DNA of 34,788 nt from Isoptericola sp042668085 (lineage in GTDB: Bacteria; Actinomycetota; Actinomycetes; Actinomycetales; Cellulomonadaceae): NCBI RefSeq assembly GCF_042668085.1, contig NZ_JBHVBO010000027.1, positions 1-34,788 of the forward strand, read 5' to 3'. The notes below the pieces were generated by a model. It had not been told where the DNA came from. It saw only the letters and a list, made by a program, of their open reading frames with translations, and did not search any database. Each line of letters begins with the position of its first letter. Positions within the stretch are counted from its first letter, which is position 1. Positions 14,663-23,096 of this stretch are shown in pieces. A program made the position numbers and the translations under genes.

Positions 14663-16326
14663 GCAAGACCCGCGTATTCATCTACGGCTCGTGCGTGTCG
14701 CGCGACACCTTCGAGCACTTCGACCCGGAACAGTTCGAACTGATCCGCTACGTCGCACGTCAGTCGGCCCTGAGCGCCTACACCCGCCCCGTCACGCTCG
14801 TGGAGCCCCCGGTGTTGGAGTCGTCGTTCCAGCAGCGGATGGTGTCCGGGGACTATGCCTCTGACCTGCAAACCCTCATCCCGGAGCTTGCGTCGGTCAC
14901 GGACCTCGTGCTCGTGGACCTCACGGACGAGCGTCTTGGCGCTTACATCCTGCCCGACGGGTCCGTCGTGACCCGATCTGTCGAGCTCGTCCAATCGGGT
15001 GCCGAGAGCCGGCTTCCGGCCGGGTCGCAGCACATCGCCTTCGGCAGCGACCAGCACTTCCACTACTGGTCCAGCGCGATATCGGCCGTCGGGGAACTGT
15101 TCCGGCAGCACATGCCGCGGGCGGCCGTCGTGCTGCTCGACGTTCCCTGGGCGGACCGCTCCGAGTCCGGCACCCCCGTCCCGGCATCGTTCGGGATGAC
15201 TGCCGCCGACGTCAATCCTCTCCTGCGGCACTACACGAAGGAGGCGGCTCGTGCGCTCGGCGCCGAGCTCGTCACCGTTCCGGACGGCATTGTGTCGTCG
15301 AGCGCGAACCACCCGTGGGGGGACGCCCCGTTCCACTACTCCCGGTTGGTGTATCGCACCCTCACCGAACAGATCACGGGCACTGAGGGTCGTGACCCGT
15401 GGGCCCCCACGGACCCGCCGCAGCATGTGCCTTCGACCACGACGGCGCCGCGCAGGACGTCGGCGACCCGGGTAAGTGGCACCTCGCGGCCGTCGGCACA
15501 GGGCGGGGCCCTCGCACCACTCGAGAACGGGCCCAACCTGATAGTCGCCGGAGCCCAGCGTTCCGGCGTGAGCTGGCTCCGCGAACGGCTTGCGAAGCAT
15601 CCAGACGCCTACGTGGCGGGCCCCGACGGCCGTCATTTCTTCGCTCACCCCGGCCGTCTCGGGAAGCCAGAGGAGATCGCCAAGTACGAGGCCGCCTACG
15701 CCGACCACGGCGGTGCCCGGTGGCGAGTCGACGTCACGCCGACGTACTTCTGGCACGCGGCAGGTGGGCCGTTCTCCCCCAAGCGTCACGACGCCGCCAA
15801 GGCCGTCCACAACCGACTCGGGCCCGACACCGAGGTGCTCGTCGCGCTCCGTGACCCGGTCTCGCGTGCTGTCTCCGGCTACTGGCACACGTTCGCGGGT
15901 GGGCACCTGCAGGGGTCGTCGGGCATATTCCAGGTCCCCACACACTTCGGCGTGGTCGACCTTGGCTTCTACCGGCGCCATCACGAGCACTGGGCGGCCA
16001 GCCTCGGCGTCGACCGTGTCCACGTCCACCTGTACGACGACCTGGTTGCCGACCCCGAGACGTACCTGCGCCGCGTGCTGCGGAGCCTGCGTCTGGAAGC
16101 ATCACCCGAATACCTCAAGAACGCCGGGACACAGCACGCCGAGGGTCGGCGGACCTGGCTCGCCCCGTTCAAGAAGCAGAGCCAGATCACCCCACAGGAG
16201 ATCGCCGCACTCCTTGAGCTCTACCGGGACGACATCGCCTACGTGGAGGATCTCCTGGGACGGGACCTCCCGGAGTGGCGTGACCTCGACCGGCTCATCG
16301 AGCGGCACACGTCACAGAGGAGCTGA
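14659..16326 (+). CDS. DUF6270 (SGNH-like) domain fused to a sulfotransferase domain
   Basis: A 555-residue two-domain protein. Residues 1 to about 245 resemble DUF6270: RVFIYGSCVSRDTFEHFD near the start, a central HIAFGSDQHFHYW, and HPWGDAPFHYSRLVY near the end. This family is common in surface-polysaccharide loci and may modify sugars; its activity is not known to me. A Thr/Ser/Pro/Arg-rich linker spans about 245-290. The C-terminal domain (about 292-540) is a PAPS-type sulfotransferase: the 5'-phosphosulfate loop is AQRSGVSWL (299-307) and the 3'-phosphate site ALRDPVSRAVSGYWH keeps Arg398 and Ser406. It should transfer sulfate from PAPS to a glycan hydroxyl in the cytoplasm. ATG 14659 overlaps the wecB stop and has AGAAGGA upstream. 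Confidence 0.85.
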   Translation: MSKTRVFIYGSCVSRDTFEHFDPEQFELIRYVARQSALSAYTRPVTLVEPPVLESSFQQRMVSGDYASDLQTLIPELASVTDLVLVDLTDERLGAYILPDGSVVTRSVELVQSGAESRLPAGSQHIAFGSDQHFHYWSSAISAVGELFRQHMPRAAVVLLDVPWADRSESGTPVPASFGMTAADVNPLLRHYTKEAARALGAELVTVPDGIVSSSANHPWGDAPFHYSRLVYRTLTEQITGTEGRDPWAPTDPPQHVPSTTTAPRRTSATRVSGTSRPSAQGGALAPLENGPNLIVAGAQRSGVSWLRERLAKHPDAYVAGPDGRHFFAHPGRLGKPEEIAKYEAAYADHGGARWRVDVTPTYFWHAAGGPFSPKRHDAAKAVHNRLGPDTEVLVALRDPVSRAVSGYWHTFAGGHLQGSSGIFQVPTHFGVVDLGFYRRHHEHWAASLGVDRVHVHLYDDLVADPETYLRRVLRSLRLEASPEYLKNAGTQHAEGRRTWLAPFKKQSQITPQEIAALLELYRDDIAYVEDLLGRDLPEWRDLDRLIERHTSQRS

Positions 16327-16330
16327 TCAC

Positions 16331-17134
16331 GTGCAACCCCCGTTCTTCGTCATCGGTGCGCCCCGGTCAGGTACGTCGTACCTCGTCGAGGTGCTGAACC
16401 GACACCCGGACGTCGTCATGACGAACGAGACCCGAGTCATGACGTTCCTCTACCGTGCACTGCATCGCTGGAGCAAGGACCGCATGGCCCTGATGACGGA
16501 GCGGACCCTTTTCCTCTCGACGTTTCGCCGTCATGTCCCCGACATCGTGCGCGACTTCTACCGCCAGCTCGGCGCCACGGAGACGTCACGGTGGGGAGAC
16601 AAGTTCCCCCACTACGCGGACAGCAAGACGGATCCTGGGCTGCTCGACCTCATCGCGGAGGCCTTTCCTCGCTGCCAGTTCCTCCACATCACCAGGGACG
16701 GGCGAGACGTGGTCTCCTCGCTGCTCGAGAAAGGATGGGTCGACCTCGACGAGGCATGCGACGTCTGGAACCGGCACGTCGTCGCTTCCCAGGAGATCGG
16801 CCTCCAGGTGGGGGCAGATCGCTTCCACGAGCTGCGGTATGAGGACCTCGTGCACGACGGCCCCGCGTCGGTCGCCGAGATCTTCGAATTCCTCAGGCTG
16901 CCGAACTCGGCCGACGTCGATGCTTTCCTGAACGAGCAGGCCCGCAGTCGAACTCCGTTCAGCGGCGCCACGACGCGAACTGAGGTCATCGGTGAGTCCG
17001 GCTGGCGCGAGCGGCTCACTCCCGAGCAGGCGATGCAGGTCGACGAGCGACTCCGCCCTACCCTCTCAGCTACCGGCTACCTGTCGAGTGCCGGCGAGCC
17101 GCAGGTCGCGGCCACGTCGCGCGACTTCCGGTAG
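16331..17134 (+). CDS. Sulfotransferase family protein (Sulfotransfer_3 type)
   Basis: A 267-residue single-domain sulfotransferase. GAPRSGTSYL (9-18) forms the 5'-phosphosulfate loop, and HITRDGRDVVSSLLEKGW holds the 3'-phosphate-binding Arg122 and Ser129/130. SRWGDKFPHY (86-95) is typical of the Sulfotransfer_3 group, as is the RYEDLVHDG segment. It would move sulfate from PAPS to a sugar hydroxyl or lipid carrier in the cytoplasm. GTG 16331 follows AGAGGAG (16316-16322) by eight bases and lies four bases after the previous stop. The TAG stop at 17132-17134 is in the same frame as the next gene with no other stop between them. The acceptor is unknown. Confidence 0.88.
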   Translation: MQPPFFVIGAPRSGTSYLVEVLNRHPDVVMTNETRVMTFLYRALHRWSKDRMALMTERTLFLSTFRRHVPDIVRDFYRQLGATETSRWGDKFPHYADSKTDPGLLDLIAEAFPRCQFLHITRDGRDVVSSLLEKGWVDLDEACDVWNRHVVASQEIGLQVGADRFHELRYEDLVHDGPASVAEIFEFLRLPNSADVDAFLNEQARSRTPFSGATTRTEVIGESGWRERLTPEQAMQVDERLRPTLSATGYLSSAGEPQVAATSRDFR

Positions 17135-17167
17135 TCGTCCGCCGCGCAAGTCGGGACGAGGTCGACG

Positions 17168-19222
17168 ATCCAGACAGCCAAGAATCCACACCCTGCGGAC
17201 AGGCCCGGCCCCCGTCGGCAGGTCAACCGGCGCCAGTTGCTGACCGCAGGTGCGGTCGTGCTGGGCGTGGCCGCGGGCGGGACAGCGGTCGTGATCGGCC
17301 GCAAGGACGGCGACCCGCCGGCCGAAGGCCCGCCGGGGTCATCAGACGGCATCAACCCGGGCGCCCTTCCGAAAGTCGCGTCCCTCGTGGCCGAACCCGA
17401 ACGCGAAGAATTCGGCTGGAACGAGCAGGCTTGCGCGCCGTACCTCGTGTCCCTGGCCGCGATCGCGAACGGGATCGACGACAGCCTCACGAGCACCCGC
17501 GGGGCATTCACCGGCGGGTGGTGGCGCACTCCCGCCAGCGTCGGCAACGCTAGGACCTCTGAGCTGGTGAGCGTCCTCAGTTGGTTCGCGACGCGCGACC
17601 GACCGTGGAACGCCTACCTGCGCGACGAGGCTCTCCTCGCCCGGTTGAACGCCGGGGTCGATCGCTATCTCGCCCTGCAGCATCCCGGTGGCGCCTGGCC
17701 CGAGTACGCCCCGGACGAGGAGTCCCTCGCCGCGACCGCGTTCGCGATGAACTACCTCACCAGAACCCTGGTCAACCTCCGGAAGACCGATGCCCTCGCT
17801 GACCTGCACGCACCGATCGTCCGCGGGGTGCGCCGCGCTGCCCGCTGGTTCCTGGATCCGGACAACGCGGCATGGCAGGACCCGACCATCCAGTTCTCGA
17901 ACCAGGTCCTCGCAGGACTCACCGGCGCGGCGAAGGCCATTCGACACGACCCCGACCGCGAGCTCTCAATGCAGCTCGACAAGCGGATCTCGGACACGGC
18001 GTCGAGGATCCAGAGCCCGGCCGGCTTCCTGTACGAGGACGGCGGGTCGGACGTCGGCTACAACCTCTCGGTGTCTCTGCCGCTGATCGCTGAGCTGCAC
18101 GACAACCTGGGTCGAACACCCCTATTGCCTCAGGTCCAAGGGATGGTCGAGTGGCTCTCACTCGCGATGGTGCCCGAGCCGGACGGGTCCGGACTGATCC
18201 CGTTCGATGCGCCCTCGACCCGCACGCCCATGGCCTACCTCGACGCCACTGCGCGTGACGGCGACCCCCGCGACCTGGCGGCGCACCTCTTGCGGCGGAC
18301 GCCGGGCCTCGCTCCCTTCTTCACGACACAGGAGGAGCGGCACGCCCAGCGGGCGCAGTGGGCGAGTTCCAGCGACTCGGTCGGTGAGCTCGAGCCCGGC
18401 GCGACCAACCCTCGTGTCGTGGACGTCCTCGACCTTCCACAGACGCTCCCGCCACGCGCGCAGAAGCAGGCGGCGACCGCGCAGATGCCCATGATCATTC
18501 ACGAGCGGTTTACGGAGCTCCGGCGCGATGCGGGCCAGCACTACCTCTTCGTCCGCCGACCCTCGTACTACGCGCAGGCGTTCCTCGGTGAGCGGCCGCC
18601 GTCGAACGCCAGGACCGGACTGGCCCTGCTGTGGCATCCCGGCGGCGGCACCTTCATCCACGCAGGCTCGGGCGGCGGCCCCGCGTGGGGAGTGACCTTC
18701 GACGACGATCGCACCGAAGCGACGGCGGACCTTCCCCCGGAGTACCTCGACGTCAACGAGCCTGGCCGCCCTGTCCCGACGAGACCGAGTGGCGTCGCCG
18801 ATGCACGAACGCTACAGATCTCCTGGTCGGCCTGCGACGGAGCCCTGCAGTGCACGACGACCTGGCACGACGATCAGCTGCAGCGGTCCATCGTCGTGGG
18901 TGCGCCGGCGACAGAGCAGATTCCTCTGCTACTGCGTGCCGACGACACCGTCACCTGGGCGGACGAATCGGGCGTCTGGGGCGCGCTACGCCCTCCGTCG
19001 TCGACGGCCGTCGCCGTGCGGCGCGGAGGCACGACCCTCACGATCTCTTGGGACCGTCCGCTCGCGGCCCTCCTTCAGGCCACGGACCGTTGGTACTTTG
19101 CAGATCGAACGCGGAGGACCCATCTGCTGCGGATCCGAGTGTGGGGGAGAACCGACTTCTGCATCAGACTGCACGACGGACCAGCTCCGACCACGCCCGG
19201 CGACGTTCAGCCTTCGACCTGA
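17168..19222 (+). CDS. Tat-type secreted protein, possibly polysaccharide lyase-like
   Basis: Up to 684 residues. The N-terminus has a twin-arginine signal (NRRQLLTAG, then the hydrophobic VVLGVAAGG), so it is probably folded before export. The mature part looks like an alpha/alpha-barrel (about 70-400: WWRTPASVGN, LQHPGGAWPEYAPDEES, FLYEDGGSDVGYNLSVSLPL) followed by a beta-rich domain (WHPGGGTFIHAGSGGGPAWG onward). That layout is seen in polysaccharide lyases and heparinase-like proteins, but I cannot assign a family. Start problem: the only canonical in-frame start is TTG 17237, which lies after the twin arginines and has no Shine-Dalgarno. ATC 17168, six bases after CGAGG, is my best guess at the real start. 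The 3' end overlaps the opposite-strand sulfotransferase by 16 bases. It may cut or edit the exported sulfated glycan. Confidence 0.7.
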   Translation: MQTAKNPHPADRPGPRRQVNRRQLLTAGAVVLGVAAGGTAVVIGRKDGDPPAEGPPGSSDGINPGALPKVASLVAEPEREEFGWNEQACAPYLVSLAAIANGIDDSLTSTRGAFTGGWWRTPASVGNARTSELVSVLSWFATRDRPWNAYLRDEALLARLNAGVDRYLALQHPGGAWPEYAPDEESLAATAFAMNYLTRTLVNLRKTDALADLHAPIVRGVRRAARWFLDPDNAAWQDPTIQFSNQVLAGLTGAAKAIRHDPDRELSMQLDKRISDTASRIQSPAGFLYEDGGSDVGYNLSVSLPLIAELHDNLGRTPLLPQVQGMVEWLSLAMVPEPDGSGLIPFDAPSTRTPMAYLDATARDGDPRDLAAHLLRRTPGLAPFFTTQEERHAQRAQWASSSDSVGELEPGATNPRVVDVLDLPQTLPPRAQKQAATAQMPMIIHERFTELRRDAGQHYLFVRRPSYYAQAFLGERPPSNARTGLALLWHPGGGTFIHAGSGGGPAWGVTFDDDRTEATADLPPEYLDVNEPGRPVPTRPSGVADARTLQISWSACDGALQCTTTWHDDQLQRSIVVGAPATEQIPLLLRADDTVTWADESGVWGALRPPSSTAVAVRRGGTTLTISWDRPLAALLQATDRWYFADRTRRTHLLRIRVWGRTDFCIRLHDGPAPTTPGDVQPST

Positions 19223-20196
19223 ACGTCCCCACGCGCGCTCGCCAGCTCGTCCTGCAACCGGCGCACCTGGCGCTGGATCCGGCGCTCGACGGCGCCGAAC
19301 GAGGACTCGACGAGGGCCTCGGAAGTCTTGTACAGGGCCTCGTACCGCTCCCGTAGGGCGTCGAACGCCCCATCCGCGTCGAGGGAAGATCCACTCCGCG
19401 CCGCAGCCTGGAGCAGACCCCAGAGCTCATCCGCAAGTTCCCGGATCGAGTCCGGGAGGTCGAGGCCGTCCAAGTCAGCGTGGCTGCGGTGCAGCGACGG
19501 ATCGATGAACGAGTCGATCCGCCCGCGAGCTCCAGCGGTCACGACCAAGCCGTCATGACTACCCAGGCTGCTCGCCATCGTTGTCACCGTGGACTCCCAA
19601 TCGGCGAGGACACAGCCATAGGTGACGAAGGCTCGTCGCTCACCCCGAGTGACACGCTCGGCACGCAGGCAGACGTTGATCCACCCGGCAAGCCCACCGG
19701 TCACTCCCCGGGCCGGGTTCACCGTGAGCTTGCTCGCCAACGTCTCGCCGGGTGTCCGCGACACGATCACCGCCGACGGCTCAGCGCCTGCCTCGATCGC
19801 GGCGTCGCGCCAGTCGCGGTACAACCAGGTCAGCCTAGGGTCCTTGATCACGACGTCTCGACCAGCGCCGATCGAACGGACGAGCCAGGCGGTCAGGGCG
19901 CGGCGGCGCTCAGCGCTCGTTTCCCGGCCATCGATCAGTTCCCACGCACGGGGCCGGGCATCTGAGATATGGACGTTCGCCCACTCCAACGTCATGGAAT
20001 TGAAGCGCACGGCCCATTCCGGCTCCCCGAATCCGCGGGGGTTCATCTCGTTCGCCGGGATCTCCGGCTGGGGGACATGCCAGCCGAGCTCGCGCAGCAC
20101 ACCCACCAGCGTGCTCGTACCGCTCCGCTCGGAGCCGAGAACGAGCAGGACCCGTGGCACCGCGTCAGCCCTCGCCTCGTCCGTCGGCGAACGCAT
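19207..20196 (-). CDS. Sulfotransferase-like protein with C-terminal helix
   Basis: A 329-residue P-loop sulfotransferase. GSERSGTSTL (21-30) is the 5'-phosphosulfate loop, IKDPRLTWLYRDW the following conserved segment, and VSRTPGETLASKL a probable 3'-phosphate region with Arg and Ser. The last 50 residues are charged and helical (RRIQRQVRRLQDELASA), likely a coiled coil for pairing. It is last in a minus-strand operon after the GT2 gene. ATG 20196 overlaps the upstream gene by 32 bases and has no clear ribosome-binding site. GTG 20160, four bases after that gene's stop, is a credible alternative that removes 12 residues. It could sulfate the sugar added by the neighbouring transferases; that is inferred from position. 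Confidence 0.82.
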   Translation of the reverse strand: MRSPTDEARADAVPRVLLVLGSERSGTSTLVGVLRELGWHVPQPEIPANEMNPRGFGEPEWAVRFNSMTLEWANVHISDARPRAWELIDGRETSAERRRALTAWLVRSIGAGRDVVIKDPRLTWLYRDWRDAAIEAGAEPSAVIVSRTPGETLASKLTVNPARGVTGGLAGWINVCLRAERVTRGERRAFVTYGCVLADWESTVTTMASSLGSHDGLVVTAGARGRIDSFIDPSLHRSHADLDGLDLPDSIRELADELWGLLQAAARSGSSLDADGAFDALRERYEALYKTSEALVESSFGAVERRIQRQVRRLQDELASARGDVQVEG

Positions 20197-20896
20197 ACGT
20201 GAACACCGGAGACATCCTTGCGACGACTTTGTTCACCGACGCCTCGATGTTCTGTGATGCCTTGCGACGCCGCTTGAAGTGGATCGTCTCGTCGGCAACC
20301 CTGTGGACGAACCCCGCCAGGTACGTGTCCATGCTCCATGTCCAGTCCTCGTAGGCGAACCCGGCCTTGACGTCGCGCTCGGCGTACGGATGGTCGCGGT
20401 GTGCCCCGGCGGGCGCCATGCACATGGCGTCCCAGTAGTTCTGGAAGCGCATGAAATTCGGGTCGAAGGTCGGGTCCGTCTGGTCGAGGTGGAAGAACAG
20501 GTTGTCGCTGTTCTCGAAGAACCAGTCGACCTCGGGGTGAGCGATGATCCGCCCGGGATCTGACTCGCAGAGCTCGTAGGCGCGCGCCAGCCAGTTCTCA
20601 CTCCAGAGGTCGTCACCGTCGAGGAATGCCACATATCGGCCCCGCGCCCTCGCGGCGGCGAAGTTGCGGGCCTTCCCCTGGTCCCTGAAGTCCAACTCCT
20701 CCACCCACCACCCAGATCGCTCCAGGTCGGAGAACATGAGTCGGGTCGCGGCGTCTGGCGCGTCAAGCGCCGCCCCCACCTCGACGTCTATTCCCGCACG
20801 CCGGGCGACGTCGACCGCGTCGAGGAACGAACGGATCGACGGGCCTGCCAGTGCGCCCTCGCGATGCGCGGTGATGATCGCGGTGATGTCGCTCAT
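20165..20896 (-). CDS. GT2-family glycosyltransferase
   Basis: A 243-residue GT-A fold protein. It begins ITAIITAHREG, lacks a transmembrane helix, and has LDFRDQGKARNFAAARARGRYVAFLDGDDLW, where Asp93-Gly-Asp-Asp96 is the metal- and nucleotide-sugar-binding motif. GFAYEDWTWSM (Glu-Asp) is a likely catalytic-base region. It is short for the family, so the acceptor part is small. ATG 20896 sits in an ATGA overlap with the upstream GT4 gene, so it is translationally coupled. In a transcript that begins with CysH-Sqd1 it is a candidate for transferring sulfoquinovose or the sugar next to it. Confidence 0.86.
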   Translation of the reverse strand: MSDITAIITAHREGALAGPSIRSFLDAVDVARRAGIDVEVGAALDAPDAATRLMFSDLERSGWWVEELDFRDQGKARNFAAARARGRYVAFLDGDDLWSENWLARAYELCESDPGRIIAHPEVDWFFENSDNLFFHLDQTDPTFDPNFMRFQNYWDAMCMAPAGAHRDHPYAERDVKAGFAYEDWTWSMDTYLAGFVHRVADETIHFKRRRKASQNIEASVNKVVARMSPVFTYAFADGRGEG

Positions 20897-23046
20897 CGCT
20901 CGGACATCCCTTCCAGGTCACGGACGGACTGATCCGATGCAGATGACGGCAGCACACCTCGCAGGGTGTCCCGGTAACGCTCCGGCGAACAGATCTCGAG
21001 AACACGCCGGCGCAGTGCCGCCGCGCGAGCGCCCACATCTTGCGGGTCGCCCGTCATCGCCGTGATCGCCTTGTCGTAGGCGCTGGCGTCCGCGAACTCG
21101 GCGACGGGGAACCCTGTGGTGTGATCGACCAGGTCGACGACGCCGCCCACGGCGCTCGCCACGACGGCGATCCCTCGTACACCCGCGTCGATGAGGACAG
21201 TCGGCACCCCGTCCCACTCGGCCGTGTAGAGGAACCCGTCCGCCGACTCGAACGGGAGGTCGTCGAAGTCCTGATAGGTGCCCTGCAACCGGACATTCTC
21301 GGGCAACGCATCCATATCGACGCCAACGCCACCAAGGACGGACTTGCCCCAGACCCAGAACTCGATGTCGGGACGTCGAGTGGCCAGGTCGACGACGACG
21401 TCGAATCTCTTCTGACGATCGAATCGTCCGCACCAGAGGAACCGAGGTCGCACCCCCCGCGCCCTCCGTCGGGCGAAGACCGCCGAGTGGTCGATGCTGG
21501 CACCCTCTGGCTCGTACGGCGTGTGTACCACGATGAATCGCCGGGCCATGGCCGACGAGTGTCCATATCGGGCCACCAACTCTTCACGGAGAGGCTCGCT
21601 GTCCACAAGGACGCTATCCAGGTTCCCGAGGCACTCGGGGAGGTATGCGATCGGATAGCCGCCCTTGTTCCCGCGGTCGTCCAGGTCCCAGGTGAACAGA
21701 TACGCGTGAAGCTCGGCCAGAACGGAGAGCTGCCGCCCGAAGAGGCGAAAGAGCTCCCACGCCCGCCGGCTGTTGACGTTGACGACCCGACGCGGCTGCA
21801 GGCCTCGCACCACGTCAAGGAGGAGGCGTGTCCGGGCCTCGTCCGGCAGCCCACGCATCGCCGCGCTCACGTCCCCCACCAGGACGTCGCCGCCGAACCA
21901 CTCGGGGTGCTCGAAGGTGTCGGCCTCGGTCGTCAGCACGAGGATCGTCTCCTCCGGCGCGATCTCCCGGAGGCTCCGTGCGAGCATCCCGGCGACGCGG
22001 GCCGAACCCGCCATGCGCACGTGCGGCACGAGGACGATCGTGTCGACCTCCGTCAGTCCCAGTGTCGTGCGTACCTCCTCGGCGGCCCGGAAGAGCCCGC
22101 TCGCGTGGTTGACCACCGGGGGCATGGAGATATCTCGCGGACCGTACGGCCTCCGCACCAGCGGTTCGATGCGATAGGCCTTCTCCGCCATCTCGCGCAA
22201 GGCGGGGTGGTCCAGCCGCGCGCGCTTTCGAACCGACATGAGCGCCAGATCCTCGATCGGCGTCGACGTACGCAGGCTCCCAGCATCAGCGCCGCGCAGC
22301 ATCAGGTCGAGGACGAGCGGCCGCTGCTCTGCACGTGCCGTGGGGTCAGCGACGAGCTCCCGGACGGCAGCGGTCGACCGGCGGAACGCCTCATAGGCAC
22401 CGTGCGAGGCGAAGTGCTCGAACGGCCAGGACGAGAGTCGTGCCATGTCAGCGTGCCGGGCCGTGTAGAACGACTCGTCGAACAGGGGAGTCGGAGAAAT
22501 GCGCTCCGACCGTCCGAACTGGAGCCAGTGGAAGAAGGTGTTACCCCGCGGCTCGGTACCCCAGCGCCGCGCTGCCGCCTCCCGGTACCACCCGGGGTGG
22601 AAGAGCGCCGACGGGCGCAACCCGAGCTCCGCCCCCGTCCTCAGGTAGTGCTCGATGACGTCGTCGACCGTCACCCGTTCCGAATCGGCACCGCTCCCGA
22701 GTTCTTCGCCGTCTGAGCCGATCCCATGCACCTGCGCCACGTAGAACTCAGGGTGGACCATGCTGCGGAAGGTCGACCAGGCGGAGGCGTCGCCCAGCAG
22801 CTCTGCCCGCTTCTCGTCGGGCAGAGCCTCGAGCAAGCCACGCAAGACTTCGGGCCCACGACGCAGCACGTCCTCGAGCGGCCGGGCAGCCTCGGACCAG
22901 AGCCGGCCCTCCTTGTGGCCCCACCGCCGGAAGTGGTCCCACGGGTCGACCCCGGCTCGGGCGACGTCGACATGTGTCCGGAGGTAGTAATCCCTGTCGA
23001 GCGCCTGCTCTGGGAACAATGCTTCGATCGGGGTGGGTTCGCCCAT
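20893..23046 (-). CDS. GT4 glycosyltransferase with four N-terminal helical repeats
   Basis: A 717-residue protein. Residues 1 to about 230 hold four degenerate repeats of the form F/L-D-x-x-Y-Y-L...DVA...P..H(F/Y)...G...GR. The clearest are LDRDYYLRTHVDVARAGVD (16-34), FHPGWYREAAARRWG and FDESFYTARHADMARL. This repeat precedes glycosyltransferase domains in many bacterial surface-glycan loci, perhaps for protein or chain contact. The C-terminal 350 residues form a GT4 domain: VLVPHVRMAGSARVAGMLAR, FLWCGRFDRQKRFDVVVDLA, VWGKSVLGGVG, VRLQGTYQDFDDLP and DGVPTVLIDAGVRGIAVVAS. ATG 23046 has AAGGAGA (23053-23059) upstream. Being the first gene after Sqd1, it is the best candidate sulfoquinovosyltransferase, by position only. 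Confidence 0.88.
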   Translation of the reverse strand: MGEPTPIEALFPEQALDRDYYLRTHVDVARAGVDPWDHFRRWGHKEGRLWSEAARPLEDVLRRGPEVLRGLLEALPDEKRAELLGDASAWSTFRSMVHPEFYVAQVHGIGSDGEELGSGADSERVTVDDVIEHYLRTGAELGLRPSALFHPGWYREAAARRWGTEPRGNTFFHWLQFGRSERISPTPLFDESFYTARHADMARLSSWPFEHFASHGAYEAFRRSTAAVRELVADPTARAEQRPLVLDLMLRGADAGSLRTSTPIEDLALMSVRKRARLDHPALREMAEKAYRIEPLVRRPYGPRDISMPPVVNHASGLFRAAEEVRTTLGLTEVDTIVLVPHVRMAGSARVAGMLARSLREIAPEETILVLTTEADTFEHPEWFGGDVLVGDVSAAMRGLPDEARTRLLLDVVRGLQPRRVVNVNSRRAWELFRLFGRQLSVLAELHAYLFTWDLDDRGNKGGYPIAYLPECLGNLDSVLVDSEPLREELVARYGHSSAMARRFIVVHTPYEPEGASIDHSAVFARRRARGVRPRFLWCGRFDRQKRFDVVVDLATRRPDIEFWVWGKSVLGGVGVDMDALPENVRLQGTYQDFDDLPFESADGFLYTAEWDGVPTVLIDAGVRGIAVVASAVGGVVDLVDHTTGFPVAEFADASAYDKAITAMTGDPQDVGARAAALRRRVLEICSPERYRDTLRGVLPSSASDQSVRDLEGMSER

Positions 23047-23070
23047 CGGTCGTCTCCTTGTCGGTGAGCG

Positions 23071-23085
23071 GGCCCGGCACGGGCC
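23071..23085 (-). other. Intercistronic GC hairpin between the CysH-Sqd1 frame and the GT4 gene
   Basis: GGCCCG (23071-23076) pairs perfectly with CGGGCC (23080-23085) around a three-base loop. It lies about 12 bases past the CysH-Sqd1 stop and about 11 bases before the GT4 ribosome-binding site. There is no T-run on either strand, so it is more likely an mRNA-stability or attenuation element than a full terminator. Confidence 0.4.
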
Positions 23086-23096
23086 TTGCCTTCGCG

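Noticed and set aside
19207..20896. Frameshift suspected from the 32-base overlap of the GT2 and sulfotransferase genes
   Set aside because: Both proteins are complete and have normal ends; GTG 20160 would remove the overlap, so a start-site choice explains it.
21040..22716. 558-codon plus-strand frame opposite the repeat-bearing GT4
   Set aside because: Low-complexity Arg/His/Val-rich translation with no motif; the opposite strand encodes a full glycosyltransferase.
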